A stretch of DNA of 64,000 nucleotides from NCBI RefSeq assembly GCF_003206695.1, contig NZ_PZJN01000010.1, forward strand, positions 1 through 64,000, read 5' to 3'. The translations under genes were made by a program, and so were the position numbers. Source of the DNA: Salinicola halophyticus. GTDB lineage: Bacteria > Pseudomonadota > Gammaproteobacteria > Pseudomonadales > Halomonadaceae. The stretch's first letter is position 1; each line of letters begins with the position of its first letter. Below are positions 21,117 to 29,276 of the stretch, piece after piece. The notes beneath the pieces are model-generated. The model ran no database searches. It was given only the letters and a program-made list of their open reading frames with translations, and was not told where the DNA came from.

Positions 21117-22237
21117 GCCGTGGCCTGCTCGGCGAGCGCCTGCTGCCATGGCGCCGAAAGCTGCTCTCCGCGCCAGCCACTCGGCAACGGCAACGGTGCC
21201 TGGCTGAGATGAGCGCTGACCAGCGCTTCCATTTCCGCCCGATTGGCGAGACGCTCCGGCGCTACACCCAGCGCCTCGGCGCGCGCCTGAACCACCTGTT
21301 TCAAAGCCTTCAGCCGGCGCTTGAACGCAGAGGTGGTCGGCACCGGCAGCGGTTCGCCAAGATCGGATTCGTCACGATGATGAGCCGTCTTCACCAGCGC
21401 CAGCAGCGCGTCGCCCTCGCGCTTGATCAGACCAGGTGTCATGCCGTCGATGGCCGCCAGCTCATAACGATTCTGGGGCATCGCTTCGGCGATCGCGAAC
21501 AGCAGATTGTCCTTGACCAGCCACCCGCGCGGCACGTCGCGACGCCGCACCTCGTCCTCGCGCCAGAGCGTGAGTTCACGGTACGCTTCGATCTGGCGCG
21601 GCGTCAGGCGCCATAGCTGACGATGCCGGGTGTACCACTGCTCGTGGGCAGCCTCATCGCGACCCAGACTCAGCGCCGCGCACTCCTCTGCGAGCCAATC
21701 TTCGCGCCCCAGCTGAATCAGCGCCTGACGCTGCTGTTCCCAGATCGCCGGGAGAAACACCACATCGAGCGCGGCGTAATCGAGCTGGGCCGGCGTCAAC
21801 GGCCTGTCGAGCCAGTTGGAACGCGTCTCTTCCTTGGGCAGATCGACATTGCAGCGCTGCGCGACCAGCCGTCGATAGCCCATTGCCGCATCGGTGCCCA
21901 GAAAAGATTCGGCAACCTGCGTATCCACCAGTGGCGCCAGCGTGACGCCCGCCCACAGCGACAGCACGTCGAGATCCTCGCTACACGCGTGAATCAGCTT
22001 CAGCGGCCCTCCGCTCAGCAGCAGCTGGAACGCCTCGCTGACCGCCACCGCCTGCGGATCGATCAGGTAGACCACGTCCCCCGCCGTCAGTTGAAGCAGC
22101 GCCGGCACCGGAAAGAAACTGGATTCACGGAAGAACTCGGTATCCAGCGCCACGACATCCGCCGTGATCAGTGCATCATGAGCAGCCTGCAACTCTTCCG
22201 GGGTATCGACCCAATGTAGCGAATACTCAAAACTCAT
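21113..22237 (-). CDS. rnd: Ribonuclease D
   Basis: 3'-to-5' exoribonuclease for tRNA 3'-end maturation. The 374-residue product has the DEDD-family exonuclease motifs DTEF (Asp32, Glu34), the central CSEDLDV (near 85-91) and YAALDV (154-159), the last giving the DEDDy tyrosine. An HRDC domain follows, at about residues 215-295 (ELTLWREDEVRRRDVPRGWL). Length matches E. coli RNase D (375). The stop codon overlaps the GTG start of ycgL. Confidence 0.95.
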   Translation of the reverse strand: MSFEYSLHWVDTPEELQAAHDALITADVVALDTEFFRESSFFPVPALLQLTAGDVVYLIDPQAVAVSEAFQLLLSGGPLKLIHACSEDLDVLSLWAGVTLAPLVDTQVAESFLGTDAAMGYRRLVAQRCNVDLPKEETRSNWLDRPLTPAQLDYAALDVVFLPAIWEQQRQALIQLGREDWLAEECAALSLGRDEAAHEQWYTRHRQLWRLTPRQIEAYRELTLWREDEVRRRDVPRGWLVKDNLLFAIAEAMPQNRYELAAIDGMTPGLIKREGDALLALVKTAHHRDESDLGEPLPVPTTSAFKRRLKALKQVVQARAEALGVAPERLANRAEMEALVSAHLSQAPLPLPSGWRGEQLSAPWQQALAEQATA

Positions 22238-22323
22238 TCAGGTTCCTTGCGGCCACGCGCGCGACCCGTGGCAGGCCACGAGATGGCCGGTCTCGGCAAA
22301 AGCGCGGGCATCGCGGCAATGTC

Positions 22324-22929
22324 TCATTCGTGGGAAAACGGCTGCCGACCCTGGAACGCTCGGCTCAAGGTGCCACCGTCGACGTACTCGAGCTCGCCAC
22401 CCATGGGCACACCATAGGCCAGACGTGAAACGGTCGCTTCGCGACCCACCAGATGCTCGGAGATGTAGTGCGCGGTCGCTTCGCCCTCGATGGTCGGGTT
22501 GGTCGCCAGGATGATCTCGCTGACGGTTTCGTGGGAGAGTCGCAGCTCCAGCTGGTCCAGGCCGATATCGTCGGGCCCGATGCCGTCGAGCGGCGACAGG
22601 TGACCATGCAGCACGAAGTACTGGCCGCGATACCCTCCGGCCTGCTCGATCGCCAGCATGTCGGCCGGCGACTCGACGACGCAGAGCAGCGCCGAATCGC
22701 GACGCGGATCCTGGCAGACGCCACACAGCGTCTCTTCGGTCAACGTGCGACATCGTTCGCAATAGCCGACCCGTTCGATCGCCTGGGTCAGCGCCTCGGA
22801 AAGCCGCCGCCCGCCGTCGCGATCGCGCTCCAGCAGATGCAGTGCCATGCGCTGGGCGGTCTTCGGTCCGACACCGGGCAGAACTCGCAGACTCTCCAGC
22901 AATTGCTCGACCAGCGGAGAAAAGCTCAT
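22324..22929 (-). CDS. recR: Recombination protein RecR
   Basis: Part of the RecFOR pathway that loads RecA on gapped DNA. The 201-residue product starts with the helix-hairpin-helix [20 protein letters not shown], then a four-cysteine zinc finger ([18 protein letters not shown]), then a Toprim domain around [19 protein letters not shown]. Its ATG shares one base with the ybaB stop (TGATG), so the two are translationally coupled, in the classical dnaX-ybaB-recR order. Confidence 0.97.
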   Translation of the reverse strand: MSFSPLVEQLLESLRVLPGVGPKTAQRMALHLLERDRDGGRRLSEALTQAIERVGYCERCRTLTEETLCGVCQDPRRDSALLCVVESPADMLAIEQAGGYRGQYFVLHGHLSPLDGIGPDDIGLDQLELRLSHETVSEIILATNPTIEGEATAHYISEHLVGREATVSRLAYGVPMGGELEYVDGGTLSRAFQGRQPFSHE

Positions 22930-23255
22930 CAGAACGGCAGCTTCATCCCGGCGGGCAGGTCGAGCCCGGACGAGACCTCTTCCATCCGTGCCTTGGACTG
23001 GGTCTCGACCTTGCGTGAGGCGTCGTTGACCGCCGCTGCCAGCAGATCCTCGAGCAGCTCCTTGTCTTCCTGCATCAGCGACGGATCGATCTCGACCCGG
23101 CTGACATCATGACGGCCGTTCATGGTGACCTTGATCATGCCGGCTCCGGCCTCACCCGACACTTCCATCTGGGCGATCTCTTCCTGAACCTGCTGCATCT
23201 TTTCCTGCATTTCCTGAGCCTGCTTCATCAGGTTGCCCATGCCACCCTTGAACAT
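22929..23255 (-). CDS. ybaB: Nucleoid-associated protein YbaB/EbfC
   Basis: Small (108-residue) dimeric DNA-binding protein of the YbaB/EbfC family. The N-terminal coiled coil reads [20 protein letters not shown], and the core holds [20 protein letters not shown]. It starts at [10 protein letters not shown] with AAGGAG six bases before the ATG; a GTG or ATG nine codons upstream is not supported. It lies between dnaX (39 bases upstream) and recR (one-base overlap). Confidence 0.95.
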   Translation of the reverse strand: MFKGGMGNLMKQAQEMQEKMQQVQEEIAQMEVSGEAGAGMIKVTMNGRHDVSRVEIDPSLMQEDKELLEDLLAAAVNDASRKVETQSKARMEEVSSGLDLPAGMKLPF

Positions 23256-23294
23256 GACGAACTCCTTCGAGATTGAATCCATGGCTTGCGAGCG

Positions 23295-25571
23295 TCACAC
23301 ACGTGCGGTGGTGACGCTCTCTTCGATCAAACGGGCGCCGAAACGCGCCTCCAGTTCCTGAATATGCGGGTCACCCCGGAGCGCTTCAACGGCACGGAGA
23401 TGGCGTTCGCGTGACTCGCGGTCGCGCTTGGCCTTGGCGGTTTCGCGAGCGCCATCCAGCTCAGCGACATCGATCTCTAGGCGGCGGACATAGCCGAGCC
23501 CCGCCAGGGCCTTGCGGATACGTTCGACATGAAGCTCCGACAGCATCGCCGACTGCCCCGGATCCAGCGTGATCCTGAGCACGCTGCCATCGTCGCTGTC
23601 GACGACGCAGTGCGCAGCGAGATTGCGGGTCAGGCCGCCGATGTCGAGCTGGTCGAACTGCGCCAGCCACCGCGCGTGATCGAGCGGCTCCGTCGCGGCG
23701 GCCGCAGCCGTCTGGGCGATCGGTTCGCGCTCGTCGACCGCCGATGCGAGTTGCGGCGTCGCTTCGACCTCATCATTCGACGTTGGCAGAGAGGGCGCCA
23801 ATTCGGTCTGTGGCGCAGGCGCAGCGTGCGACAGCGAATCCGCCCGCTCTGCCCAGGCGTAAGCATCGCTATCGACACTGGCGCCGTTATCGAAATTATC
23901 GCCGTCGTCGAAATTGGCGTTGCTATCGAATTCGGTTTCGGTAGCGAAATCGCTCTCGGTCTCGATATTGCCGGCACCATCATCGTCGTGATCGTCATCG
24001 ACGCGATCCGCGGCATCGACGGCGTCACTGGATGGCACGTCTGCCGACGCGGATTCCGGTCCCCGAGCCGCCGGGGATACCGGCGTTTCCGGCGCTGACA
24101 CCCCTTCTTGCCGCGCCTCGACGGGCTCGGCATCAGTCGCCCATGGCGGCCGGTCATCCATCGCCGGCGGGCTGTCATTCGTCACCGACTGGGCCGGGGC
24201 GACATTCTGCTCGACCTGATCCTCCGCTTGAACGGGTTCTTCGCCCTCACCGGTCGCTGTCTCGATCTCTTCTCGCTGACCAGGCCGTGACTGGTCCGTT
24301 TCTGACGGACCGCCTTCTGAGCTAGCACCTTCTGACTGATCTACCGCTGACGGTGCAACCTCAGGCCGATTCATCTCCTGATGGCCGGGCGCCTGCTGGC
24401 TCGCGGTTTGGCGCGCCACTTCGGGCTGGCCGCCAGCGTGCTGGCTGCCCCGCAGCGGCAGATCGGTCTGCGGCGGTGTCGGCACGCCCTGAGGCCGGAA
24501 CGCCAGCATGCGCAGCAGCGTCATTTCCAGCGCCGAGCGGGTATCCGGGGCGTTGTCGATGTCTCCTCGCCCCTGCAGCGCGATCTGGTAATAGAGCTGA
24601 ACGTCCTCAGCCGTGAAGCGCCCGGCCAGTGCCAGCAGTTCGTCGCGATCGCCGTGGCCATTGTCCAGGGCGCCGGGAACCATCTGCGCGATGGCCAGCC
24701 GATGCATCAGCCCGGACAGTTCATCGAGCACCCCGGCAAAATCGGGCCCCTGTTCTGCCAGCGCCGCGACCTCGGCCAGCAGCCGTTCGGCGTCGACATC
24801 CGCCAGCGCCTGGGCCAGCGCGATGAGATGCGCGTGGTCCAGCGTGCCGAGCATGGCGGCCACGTCTTCGCGCCGCACTTCGCCGTCACCAAAGGCGATG
24901 GCCTGATCGGTCAGGCTCATGGCATCGCGCATCGAGCCGTCGGCCGCCTTGCCGAGCAGCCATAACGCCTGGGGATCGAAAGCGACCTGCTCGGCTTCGA
25001 GAACACGGGTCAGATGCTCGACGACCCGTTCCGGCGGCATGTTCTTGAGCGTGAACTGCAGGCAGCGCGACAGCACCGTCACCGGCAGCTTCTGCGGATC
25101 GGTGGTCGCCAGCAGAAACTTGACGTGAGGCGGTGGCTCTTCCAGCGTCTTGAGCAACGCGTTGAAACTATGCGTCGACAGCATGTGCACCTCATCGATG
25201 AGGTACACCTTATAACGCCCCTGGGTCGGCGCGTACTGCACGTTGTCCAGCAGTTCGCGGGTATCTTCCACCTTGGTGCGCGAGGCGGCGTCGACCTCGA
25301 TCAGATCGACGAAACGGCCGCTGTCGATATCGCGGCAGGTCTGGCACTGGCCACACGGCTTCGAGGTTACGCCCTGCTCGCAGTTGAGACACTTGGCCAG
25401 AATGCGCGCCAGCGTCGTCTTGCCGACACCGCGGGTACCGGTGAACAGATAGGCGTGATGCAATCGCCCCTGATCGAGCGCATTGACCAGCGCACGGCTG
25501 ACATGCTCCTGACCGACCAGTTCGTGGAAGGTACGCGGGCGCCATTTACGGGCCAGAACCTGATAACTCAT
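23295..25571 (-). CDS. dnaX: DNA polymerase III subunits tau/gamma DnaX
   Basis: Clamp-loader ATPase that also couples the two polymerase cores. The 758-residue product has Walker A GTRGVGKTT (45-53), zinc-binding Cys64, Cys73, Cys76 and Cys79, and the sensor region LLATTDPQKLPVTVLSRC. After about residue 370 comes a long linker rich in Gln, Ser, Pro and then Asp/Glu, followed by the tau domain that contacts DnaE and DnaB (LDHARWLAQFDQLDIGGLTRNL onward). The linker is much longer and more acidic than in E. coli (643 residues in all). I see no A-AAA-AAG-type slippery heptamer at the gamma/tau boundary, so programmed frameshifting is not evident. GAGGAG lies 11 bases before the ATG. Confidence 0.95.
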   Translation of the reverse strand: MSYQVLARKWRPRTFHELVGQEHVSRALVNALDQGRLHHAYLFTGTRGVGKTTLARILAKCLNCEQGVTSKPCGQCQTCRDIDSGRFVDLIEVDAASRTKVEDTRELLDNVQYAPTQGRYKVYLIDEVHMLSTHSFNALLKTLEEPPPHVKFLLATTDPQKLPVTVLSRCLQFTLKNMPPERVVEHLTRVLEAEQVAFDPQALWLLGKAADGSMRDAMSLTDQAIAFGDGEVRREDVAAMLGTLDHAHLIALAQALADVDAERLLAEVAALAEQGPDFAGVLDELSGLMHRLAIAQMVPGALDNGHGDRDELLALAGRFTAEDVQLYYQIALQGRGDIDNAPDTRSALEMTLLRMLAFRPQGVPTPPQTDLPLRGSQHAGGQPEVARQTASQQAPGHQEMNRPEVAPSAVDQSEGASSEGGPSETDQSRPGQREEIETATGEGEEPVQAEDQVEQNVAPAQSVTNDSPPAMDDRPPWATDAEPVEARQEGVSAPETPVSPAARGPESASADVPSSDAVDAADRVDDDHDDDGAGNIETESDFATETEFDSNANFDDGDNFDNGASVDSDAYAWAERADSLSHAAPAPQTELAPSLPTSNDEVEATPQLASAVDEREPIAQTAAAAATEPLDHARWLAQFDQLDIGGLTRNLAAHCVVDSDDGSVLRITLDPGQSAMLSELHVERIRKALAGLGYVRRLEIDVAELDGARETAKAKRDRESRERHLRAVEALRGDPHIQELEARFGARLIEESVTTARV

Positions 25572-25717
25572 GCGGCGCGATACTCCTCGCTGATAGGCTC
25601 GCGGCTAGGCGTGATCGAAAGGAGTCGGCGCGGGCACGATCAAAGCTCATATCGAAACCACGGTCGAAACGTGCGTGCCAGCGTCGATGATCCGGAAGAT
25701 CCGACAGTGATCGGGCC

Positions 25718-25723
25718 ATTCTA
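25718..25723 (-). promoter_or_regulatory. Candidate -10 element for dnaX
   Basis: TAGAAT on the minus strand, preceded by TGC, matches the sigma-70 -10 consensus in five of six bases and lies about 147 bases before dnaX, between the 4.5S RNA gene and dnaX. No good -35 is seen. A short hairpin (GGCGAC-CAA-GTCGCC, 25759-25773) just upstream may mark the end of the RNA transcript. Confidence 0.35.
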
Positions 25724-25815
25724 GCAGGGTCGGGAGAAAACTGACGAGGCGGGAGGCGGCGACTTGGTCGCCTGAATCAATCCATCGCTGGCCAAATTGA
25801 ACAGAGGCTCAAAAT

Positions 25816-25930
25816 GGAGGCGGCCCCGACCAGCCACATCCCGGCACACGCGACCACCACTACCGTTGCTCCCTTCCGGGCCTGGCGGGGTTTGCGGTTT
25901 TGCGTTGCGGGAGGACCGGTAAGGGCCACC
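25816..25930 (-). ncRNA. ffs: 4.5S signal recognition particle RNA
   Basis: Bacterial SRP RNA that binds Ffh and directs nascent membrane proteins to FtsY. On the minus strand the apical hairpin with the GGAA tetraloop is intact (CAGGCCCGGAAGGGAGCA), followed by the asymmetric loop and the near-invariant stretch CGTGTGCCGGGATGTGGCTG. The 5' end GGTGGCCC pairs with the 3' GGGGCCGCC, closing a single hairpin of about 115 bases, the size of E. coli 4.5S RNA (114). It lies just upstream of dnaX. Exact ends are set from pairing only. Confidence 0.93.
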
Positions 25931-26025
25931 ATAGCTCGATTCATCAATGCCGGATCTAGCAATCACATGGATGAGATCGAAAGCCGACAAAGCCTGTCTC
26001 TTCAAGACGTTGCCGAGCGGGACGT

Positions 26026-26054
26026 ACTATACCAGCGCGATTGCCGGCCGGCAA
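26026..26054 (-). promoter_or_regulatory. Sigma-70 promoter candidate for the 4.5S RNA
   Basis: On the minus strand TTGCCG (-35), a 17-base spacer and TATAGT (-10) are followed by a GC-rich discriminator (ACGTCCCGCTCGG), as in growth-rate-controlled stable RNA promoters. It would start transcription about 90 bases before the mature SRP RNA, so a 5' leader would have to be removed. No closer promoter was seen. The rest of the gap up to 26235 holds no gene that I can support. Confidence 0.45.
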
Positions 26055-26235
26055 CCGGTGACCGGGATAGCGCTAGCCGATTAGCGGATTTTGCCGACTC
26101 GATCCACACGCGGGCCGATCCCAGGCCGAGCCCGGGCTGACGATGCCCGGCTCATCGGGTCGATGGCTTCACCCGCGGCAAAGGAGTGCTATGGTGAATG
26201 ACGCCCAACATCCATATTTCACCGGGAGCTTCAGC

Positions 26236-27222
26236 ATGGAATATCGTCGTCTCGGCCGCACCGGCCTCAAGGTTTCTCCTTTATGTCTCGGCACCATGAC
26301 CTACGGCACGCCCCAGTGGCGCGACTGGGTTCTGGACGACAGTCAGAGCCGCCCTTTCATCCAGCAGGCACTCGATGCCGGGATCAATTTCTTCGACACC
26401 GCCGACATGTATTCCGACGGCGAGTCGGAACGCGTCGTCGGCAAGGCACTGAAGGATTTCGCGCGGCGGGAAGAGGTCGTGCTGGCGACCAAGGTCTACA
26501 ACCCGACCGGCAATAAATCTCCCAACGAGCGCGGGCTGTCGCGCAAGCACATCCACCACGCCATCGATGCCTCGCTCGAGCGCCTGGGCATGGATTACGT
26601 CGATCTCTACCAAACCCATCGCTGGGATTACGACACGCCCATCGAAGAAACCATGGAAGCGCTCCATGAGGTCGTCAAGGCGGGCAAGGCACGCTACATC
26701 GGCGCATCCAGCATGCATGCCTGGCAGTTCGCCAAGGCTCAGTACGTTGCCGAGCGCAATGGCTGGACGAAGTTCGCGACGATGCAGCCGATGGTCAACC
26801 TGATCTACCGCGAGGAAGAGCGCGAGATGATTCCGCAGTGCCTCGACCAGGGCGTGGGTGTCATTCCCTGGAGCCCGCTGGCTCGCGGCATTCTCGCCGG
26901 CAGCAAGCCGGTGGGCAGCGAAGGCAGCACCACCCGCGCCAAGAGCGACGAGCAGATGCGCAATTGGAAGCTGGGCCTCGATCGCGACACCCCGGTGATC
27001 GAGGCGCTGCAGAAGGTCGCCGAGTCCCGCAACGTTTCGCCCGCGCAGATCGCGCTGGCCTGGGTGCTGCAAAAGCCCGGCATTACCGCACCGATCGTCG
27101 GCGCCAGCAAATCGCATCATCTGGACCAGGCGCTGGCCGCACTGGAGATCACGCTGACGGCGGACGAGGTCTGGCAGCTCGAGGCGCCCTACGTGCCGCA
27201 CGAGGTCGTGGGATTCGAGTAG
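26236..27222 (+). CDS. yajO: YajO-like aldo/keto reductase
   Basis: NADPH-dependent aldo/keto reductase of 328 residues, TIM-barrel fold, cytoplasmic. It begins MEYRRLGRTGLKVSPLCLG, with GGGAG 7 bases before the ATG; the open frame starts 31 codons earlier, but that part is unrelated. The catalytic residues are in FFDTADMYSDG (Asp, Tyr), ATKV (Lys) and the His of TPIEETMEALHEVVKAG-flanking QTHRWDY. Segments such as HRWDYDTPIEET and GKARYIGASSMHAWQFA match E. coli YajO strongly. The last codons and stop form the first unit of a 17-base tandem repeat. Substrate cannot be inferred. It is divergent from the 4.5S RNA gene. Confidence 0.88.
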   Translation: MEYRRLGRTGLKVSPLCLGTMTYGTPQWRDWVLDDSQSRPFIQQALDAGINFFDTADMYSDGESERVVGKALKDFARREEVVLATKVYNPTGNKSPNERGLSRKHIHHAIDASLERLGMDYVDLYQTHRWDYDTPIEETMEALHEVVKAGKARYIGASSMHAWQFAKAQYVAERNGWTKFATMQPMVNLIYREEEREMIPQCLDQGVGVIPWSPLARGILAGSKPVGSEGSTTRAKSDEQMRNWKLGLDRDTPVIEALQKVAESRNVSPAQIALAWVLQKPGITAPIVGASKSHHLDQALAALEITLTADEVWQLEAPYVPHEVVGFE

Positions 27223-27274
27223 TCATTGGATCCGAATAGTCGTTGGATTCGAGTAGGTGGTGGGCTTCGAACAG
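27206..27274. repeat. 17-bp imperfect tandem repeat spanning the yajO stop codon
   Basis: Four copies of a 17-base unit of the form TCGTTGGATTCGAGTAG: 27206-27222 (encoding the C-terminal VVGFE and stop), 27223-27239, 27240-27256 and a more diverged 18-base copy ending at 27274. Copies differ by two to six bases. Because 17 is not a multiple of three, the duplicated stop falls in another frame each time. Confidence 0.85.
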
Positions 27275-27405
27275 CCGCCGCTTCGACCAGGCGTTCGCAG
27301 GCGCCGGCCCGGCCCGAGTGGCGGATCGCCATGGGCAGTGGCATCATGCCATGAGTTGTCAAAAGATCGTCATGGTCCCCAGAAACAGCGAGGTAGTGCA
27401 CGCTA

Positions 27406-28596
27406 ATGTTTGAGAAGATCGAGCGGGTTCCCGGAGACGCCATCCTTGGACTGATCGAAGCTTACAATCAGGATTCCAATCCGCAGAAGGTCGATCTCGG
27501 GGTCGGCGTCTATCGGGATCCCGATGGTCACACCCCGATCATGCGCGCGGTGAAACAGGCGGAGGCGCGCCTGCTGAAGAGCGAGACGACCAAGAGCTAT
27601 ATCGGCTCTCACGGTGATCCGCGCTACGGCAAGGCGATTCTGCCCCTGGTGCTGGGTGCCGGCTCACCGGTGCTGGCCGCCAATCGCGCCAGTGCCACCC
27701 AGTCACCGGGCGGCACTGGCGCGCTGCGTCTGGCGGCGGATTTCATCCGTACCCAGCTGCCGGGCAAGAGTGTGTGGCTCTCCAACCCGACCTGGCCCAA
27801 TCACATCGGCATCTTCGAAGGCGCCGAGATTCCGATCCAGCGCTATCCCTACGTCGATGCCGATAATCGCCTCGATTTCGACGGCATGCTGACGGCGCTC
27901 AAGCAGATTCCGCAGGGCGATGTCGTGCTGCTCCACGCCTGTTGCCACAACCCGTCCGGCTTCGATCTGAATCAGGATCAGTGGCGTCAGGTGCTGGCCG
28001 TTGTTCAGGAGCGAAAGCTGCTGCCGCTGGTCGACTTCGCCTACCAGGGTTTCGGTGACGGTCTGGATGTCGACGCTTTCGGCGCCCGCCTGCTGGCCGA
28101 CAATCTCGACGAGATGCTGATCACCAGCTCCTGCTCGAAGAACTTCGGTCTTTACCGCGAGCGCACTGGCTGCCTGATCGTGATTGCCAAGACCGCCGAG
28201 CAGATGGAAAACGTTCGCTCCCAGATGGCGATCGTCGCCCGCGAAAACTACTCCACGCCACCGTCTCACGGCGCTGCCATCGTGGTCGACATCCTCGAGT
28301 CAGAGGAACTGACCCAGCTCTGGAAAAGCGAACTGACCGAGATGTGCGATCGCATCAATACGCTGCGTCGCGATCTAGTCGATTCGCTCAAACCCTACGG
28401 GCTCGATCAGCGCTTCGCTCACGTGGCCGAGCAGCGCGGCATGTTCTCCTACACCGGCCTGTCCACCGAGCAGGTCAAGCGTCTGCGCGACGAGTTCAGC
28501 ATCTATATGGTTGGCTCGGGCCGGGCCAACGTTGCCGGCTTCACTAGCGAGAACCTGCCCTACGTGGCCAAGGCGATCGCAGCGGTGGTCGACTGA
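27406..28596 (+). CDS. tyrB: Aromatic amino acid aminotransferase
   Basis: PLP-dependent class I aminotransferase of 396 residues, the last step of tyrosine and phenylalanine synthesis, with side activity on aspartate. The PLP lysine is Lys245 in SSCSKNFGLYRER, and HACCHNPSGFDL and the arginine of GSGRANVAGF near the C-terminus are in place. The start MFEKIERVPGDAILGLIEAY is typical of the AspC/TyrB group. AspC versus TyrB cannot be settled from sequence alone; I prefer TyrB-like from the pseudomonad naming of close relatives. A strong terminator follows. The 183 bases before it hold the tandem repeat and presumably the promoter. Confidence 0.88.
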   Translation: MFEKIERVPGDAILGLIEAYNQDSNPQKVDLGVGVYRDPDGHTPIMRAVKQAEARLLKSETTKSYIGSHGDPRYGKAILPLVLGAGSPVLAANRASATQSPGGTGALRLAADFIRTQLPGKSVWLSNPTWPNHIGIFEGAEIPIQRYPYVDADNRLDFDGMLTALKQIPQGDVVLLHACCHNPSGFDLNQDQWRQVLAVVQERKLLPLVDFAYQGFGDGLDVDAFGARLLADNLDEMLITSSCSKNFGLYRERTGCLIVIAKTAEQMENVRSQMAIVARENYSTPPSHGAAIVVDILESEELTQLWKSELTEMCDRINTLRRDLVDSLKPYGLDQRFAHVAEQRGMFSYTGLSTEQVKRLRDEFSIYMVGSGRANVAGFTSENLPYVAKAIAAVVD

Positions 28597-28629
28597 ACCT
28601 GATCCGACGCGGAAATGACGTGGCAGATC

Positions 28630-28661
28630 GAAAAAATCCCGGCCTAGGCCGGGATTTTTTT
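28630..28661. terminator. Bidirectional terminator between tyrB and the EF-hand gene
   Basis: AAAAAATCCCGGCC TAGGCCGGGATTTTTTT is a perfect inverted repeat with A-tract on one side and T-tract on the other, so it should end both tyrB (plus) and the convergent EF-hand gene (minus). Confidence 0.93.
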
Positions 28662-28729
28662 GCGTCATACCGCCATCGATGTCTCGTACGTTAACGCCAT
28701 GACGTCGTGAGCGTGATGGCTGGCGAACA

Positions 28730-29215
28730 TCATTCGGTCAGCGTATCGGTGCCCATCGCCTGCTCGAACCGCTCTCGCGTGACACCGCCCGCTTTGGAAT
28801 CACCGAGCTGCTGAAACATCGTCTGCTGATTGGCGCTGACGGCTTCTTCCTCGTCGATCACGCCATCACCATCGACATCGAGCTGGTCGAAGCTCAGCGC
28901 GTTGGGTCGCTGATCGACCGGCGTCTGGGCGCCGCCATCGGTGAAGCCGGCATTCTCTCGCCCCACGCCCCCGGACTTCTCGATCGAGTCGTGATCGACC
29001 TGCGACGCATTGGCCGGTGCTTGAGGCTCATCGCTATCCTGCTGAACGGCGAGGCTGGAGTCATTGGCACCGCCTCCACTTTCTTGCTCCTGCTCCTGCT
29101 CCTGCTCCTGATTCTGGCTCTGGGCCTGAGCCCAGACCGGTAATGTCAGGCCGCCGGCCAGCAAACCCACACACAGGCAAGACGCCAGTCGCCTACCCAT
29201 CGTTCGCGTACGCAT
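28730..29215 (-). CDS. Exported EF-hand calcium-binding protein
   Basis: A 161-residue protein of unknown function. A signal peptide covers about residues 1-31 (ASCLCVGLLAGGLTLPVWAQ). A Gln/Glu repeat (QEQEQEQEQE) and a disordered acidic stretch follow. A canonical 12-residue EF-hand loop lies at 113-124 (DVDGDGVIDEEE) with all calcium-ligand positions filled, and a second, degenerate hand is near 143-155 (LGDSKAGGVTRERF). The start was chosen for AGAGGA six bases upstream. Small periplasmic EF-hand proteins of this layout are common in Halomonas and Pseudomonas, but no function is established. It converges on tyrB across a shared terminator. Confidence 0.82.
   Translation of the reverse strand: MRTRTMGRRLASCLCVGLLAGGLTLPVWAQAQSQNQEQEQEQEQESGGGANDSSLAVQQDSDEPQAPANASQVDHDSIEKSGGVGRENAGFTDGGAQTPVDQRPNALSFDQLDVDGDGVIDEEEAVSANQQTMFQQLGDSKAGGVTRERFEQAMGTDTLTE
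29085..29110. repeat. 6-bp microsatellite encoding a Gln-Glu run
   Basis: About four and a half copies of TGCTCC on the plus strand encode alternating Gln and Glu in the EF-hand protein. Copy-number change would keep the frame and alter linker length. Confidence 0.8.
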
Positions 29216-29276
29216 CGCTATTCCTCTTGAGACGGTAACGCTCCTGAGACCCACGGAAGTGGCAAAAATTCAGGCG

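Noticed and set aside
24000-24600. Search for a dnaX frameshift heptamer
   Set aside because: No A-tract of the required type on the coding strand in the linker region.
26001-26100. Possible tRNA (TGCCGAGCGG resembles a D-arm)
   Set aside because: No acceptor stem, T-arm or CCA end could be fitted; the stretch is better explained as a promoter on the minus strand.
25814-26140. Plus-strand open frame of 108 codons over the SRP RNA
   Set aside because: The sequence is explained by the 4.5S RNA on the other strand.
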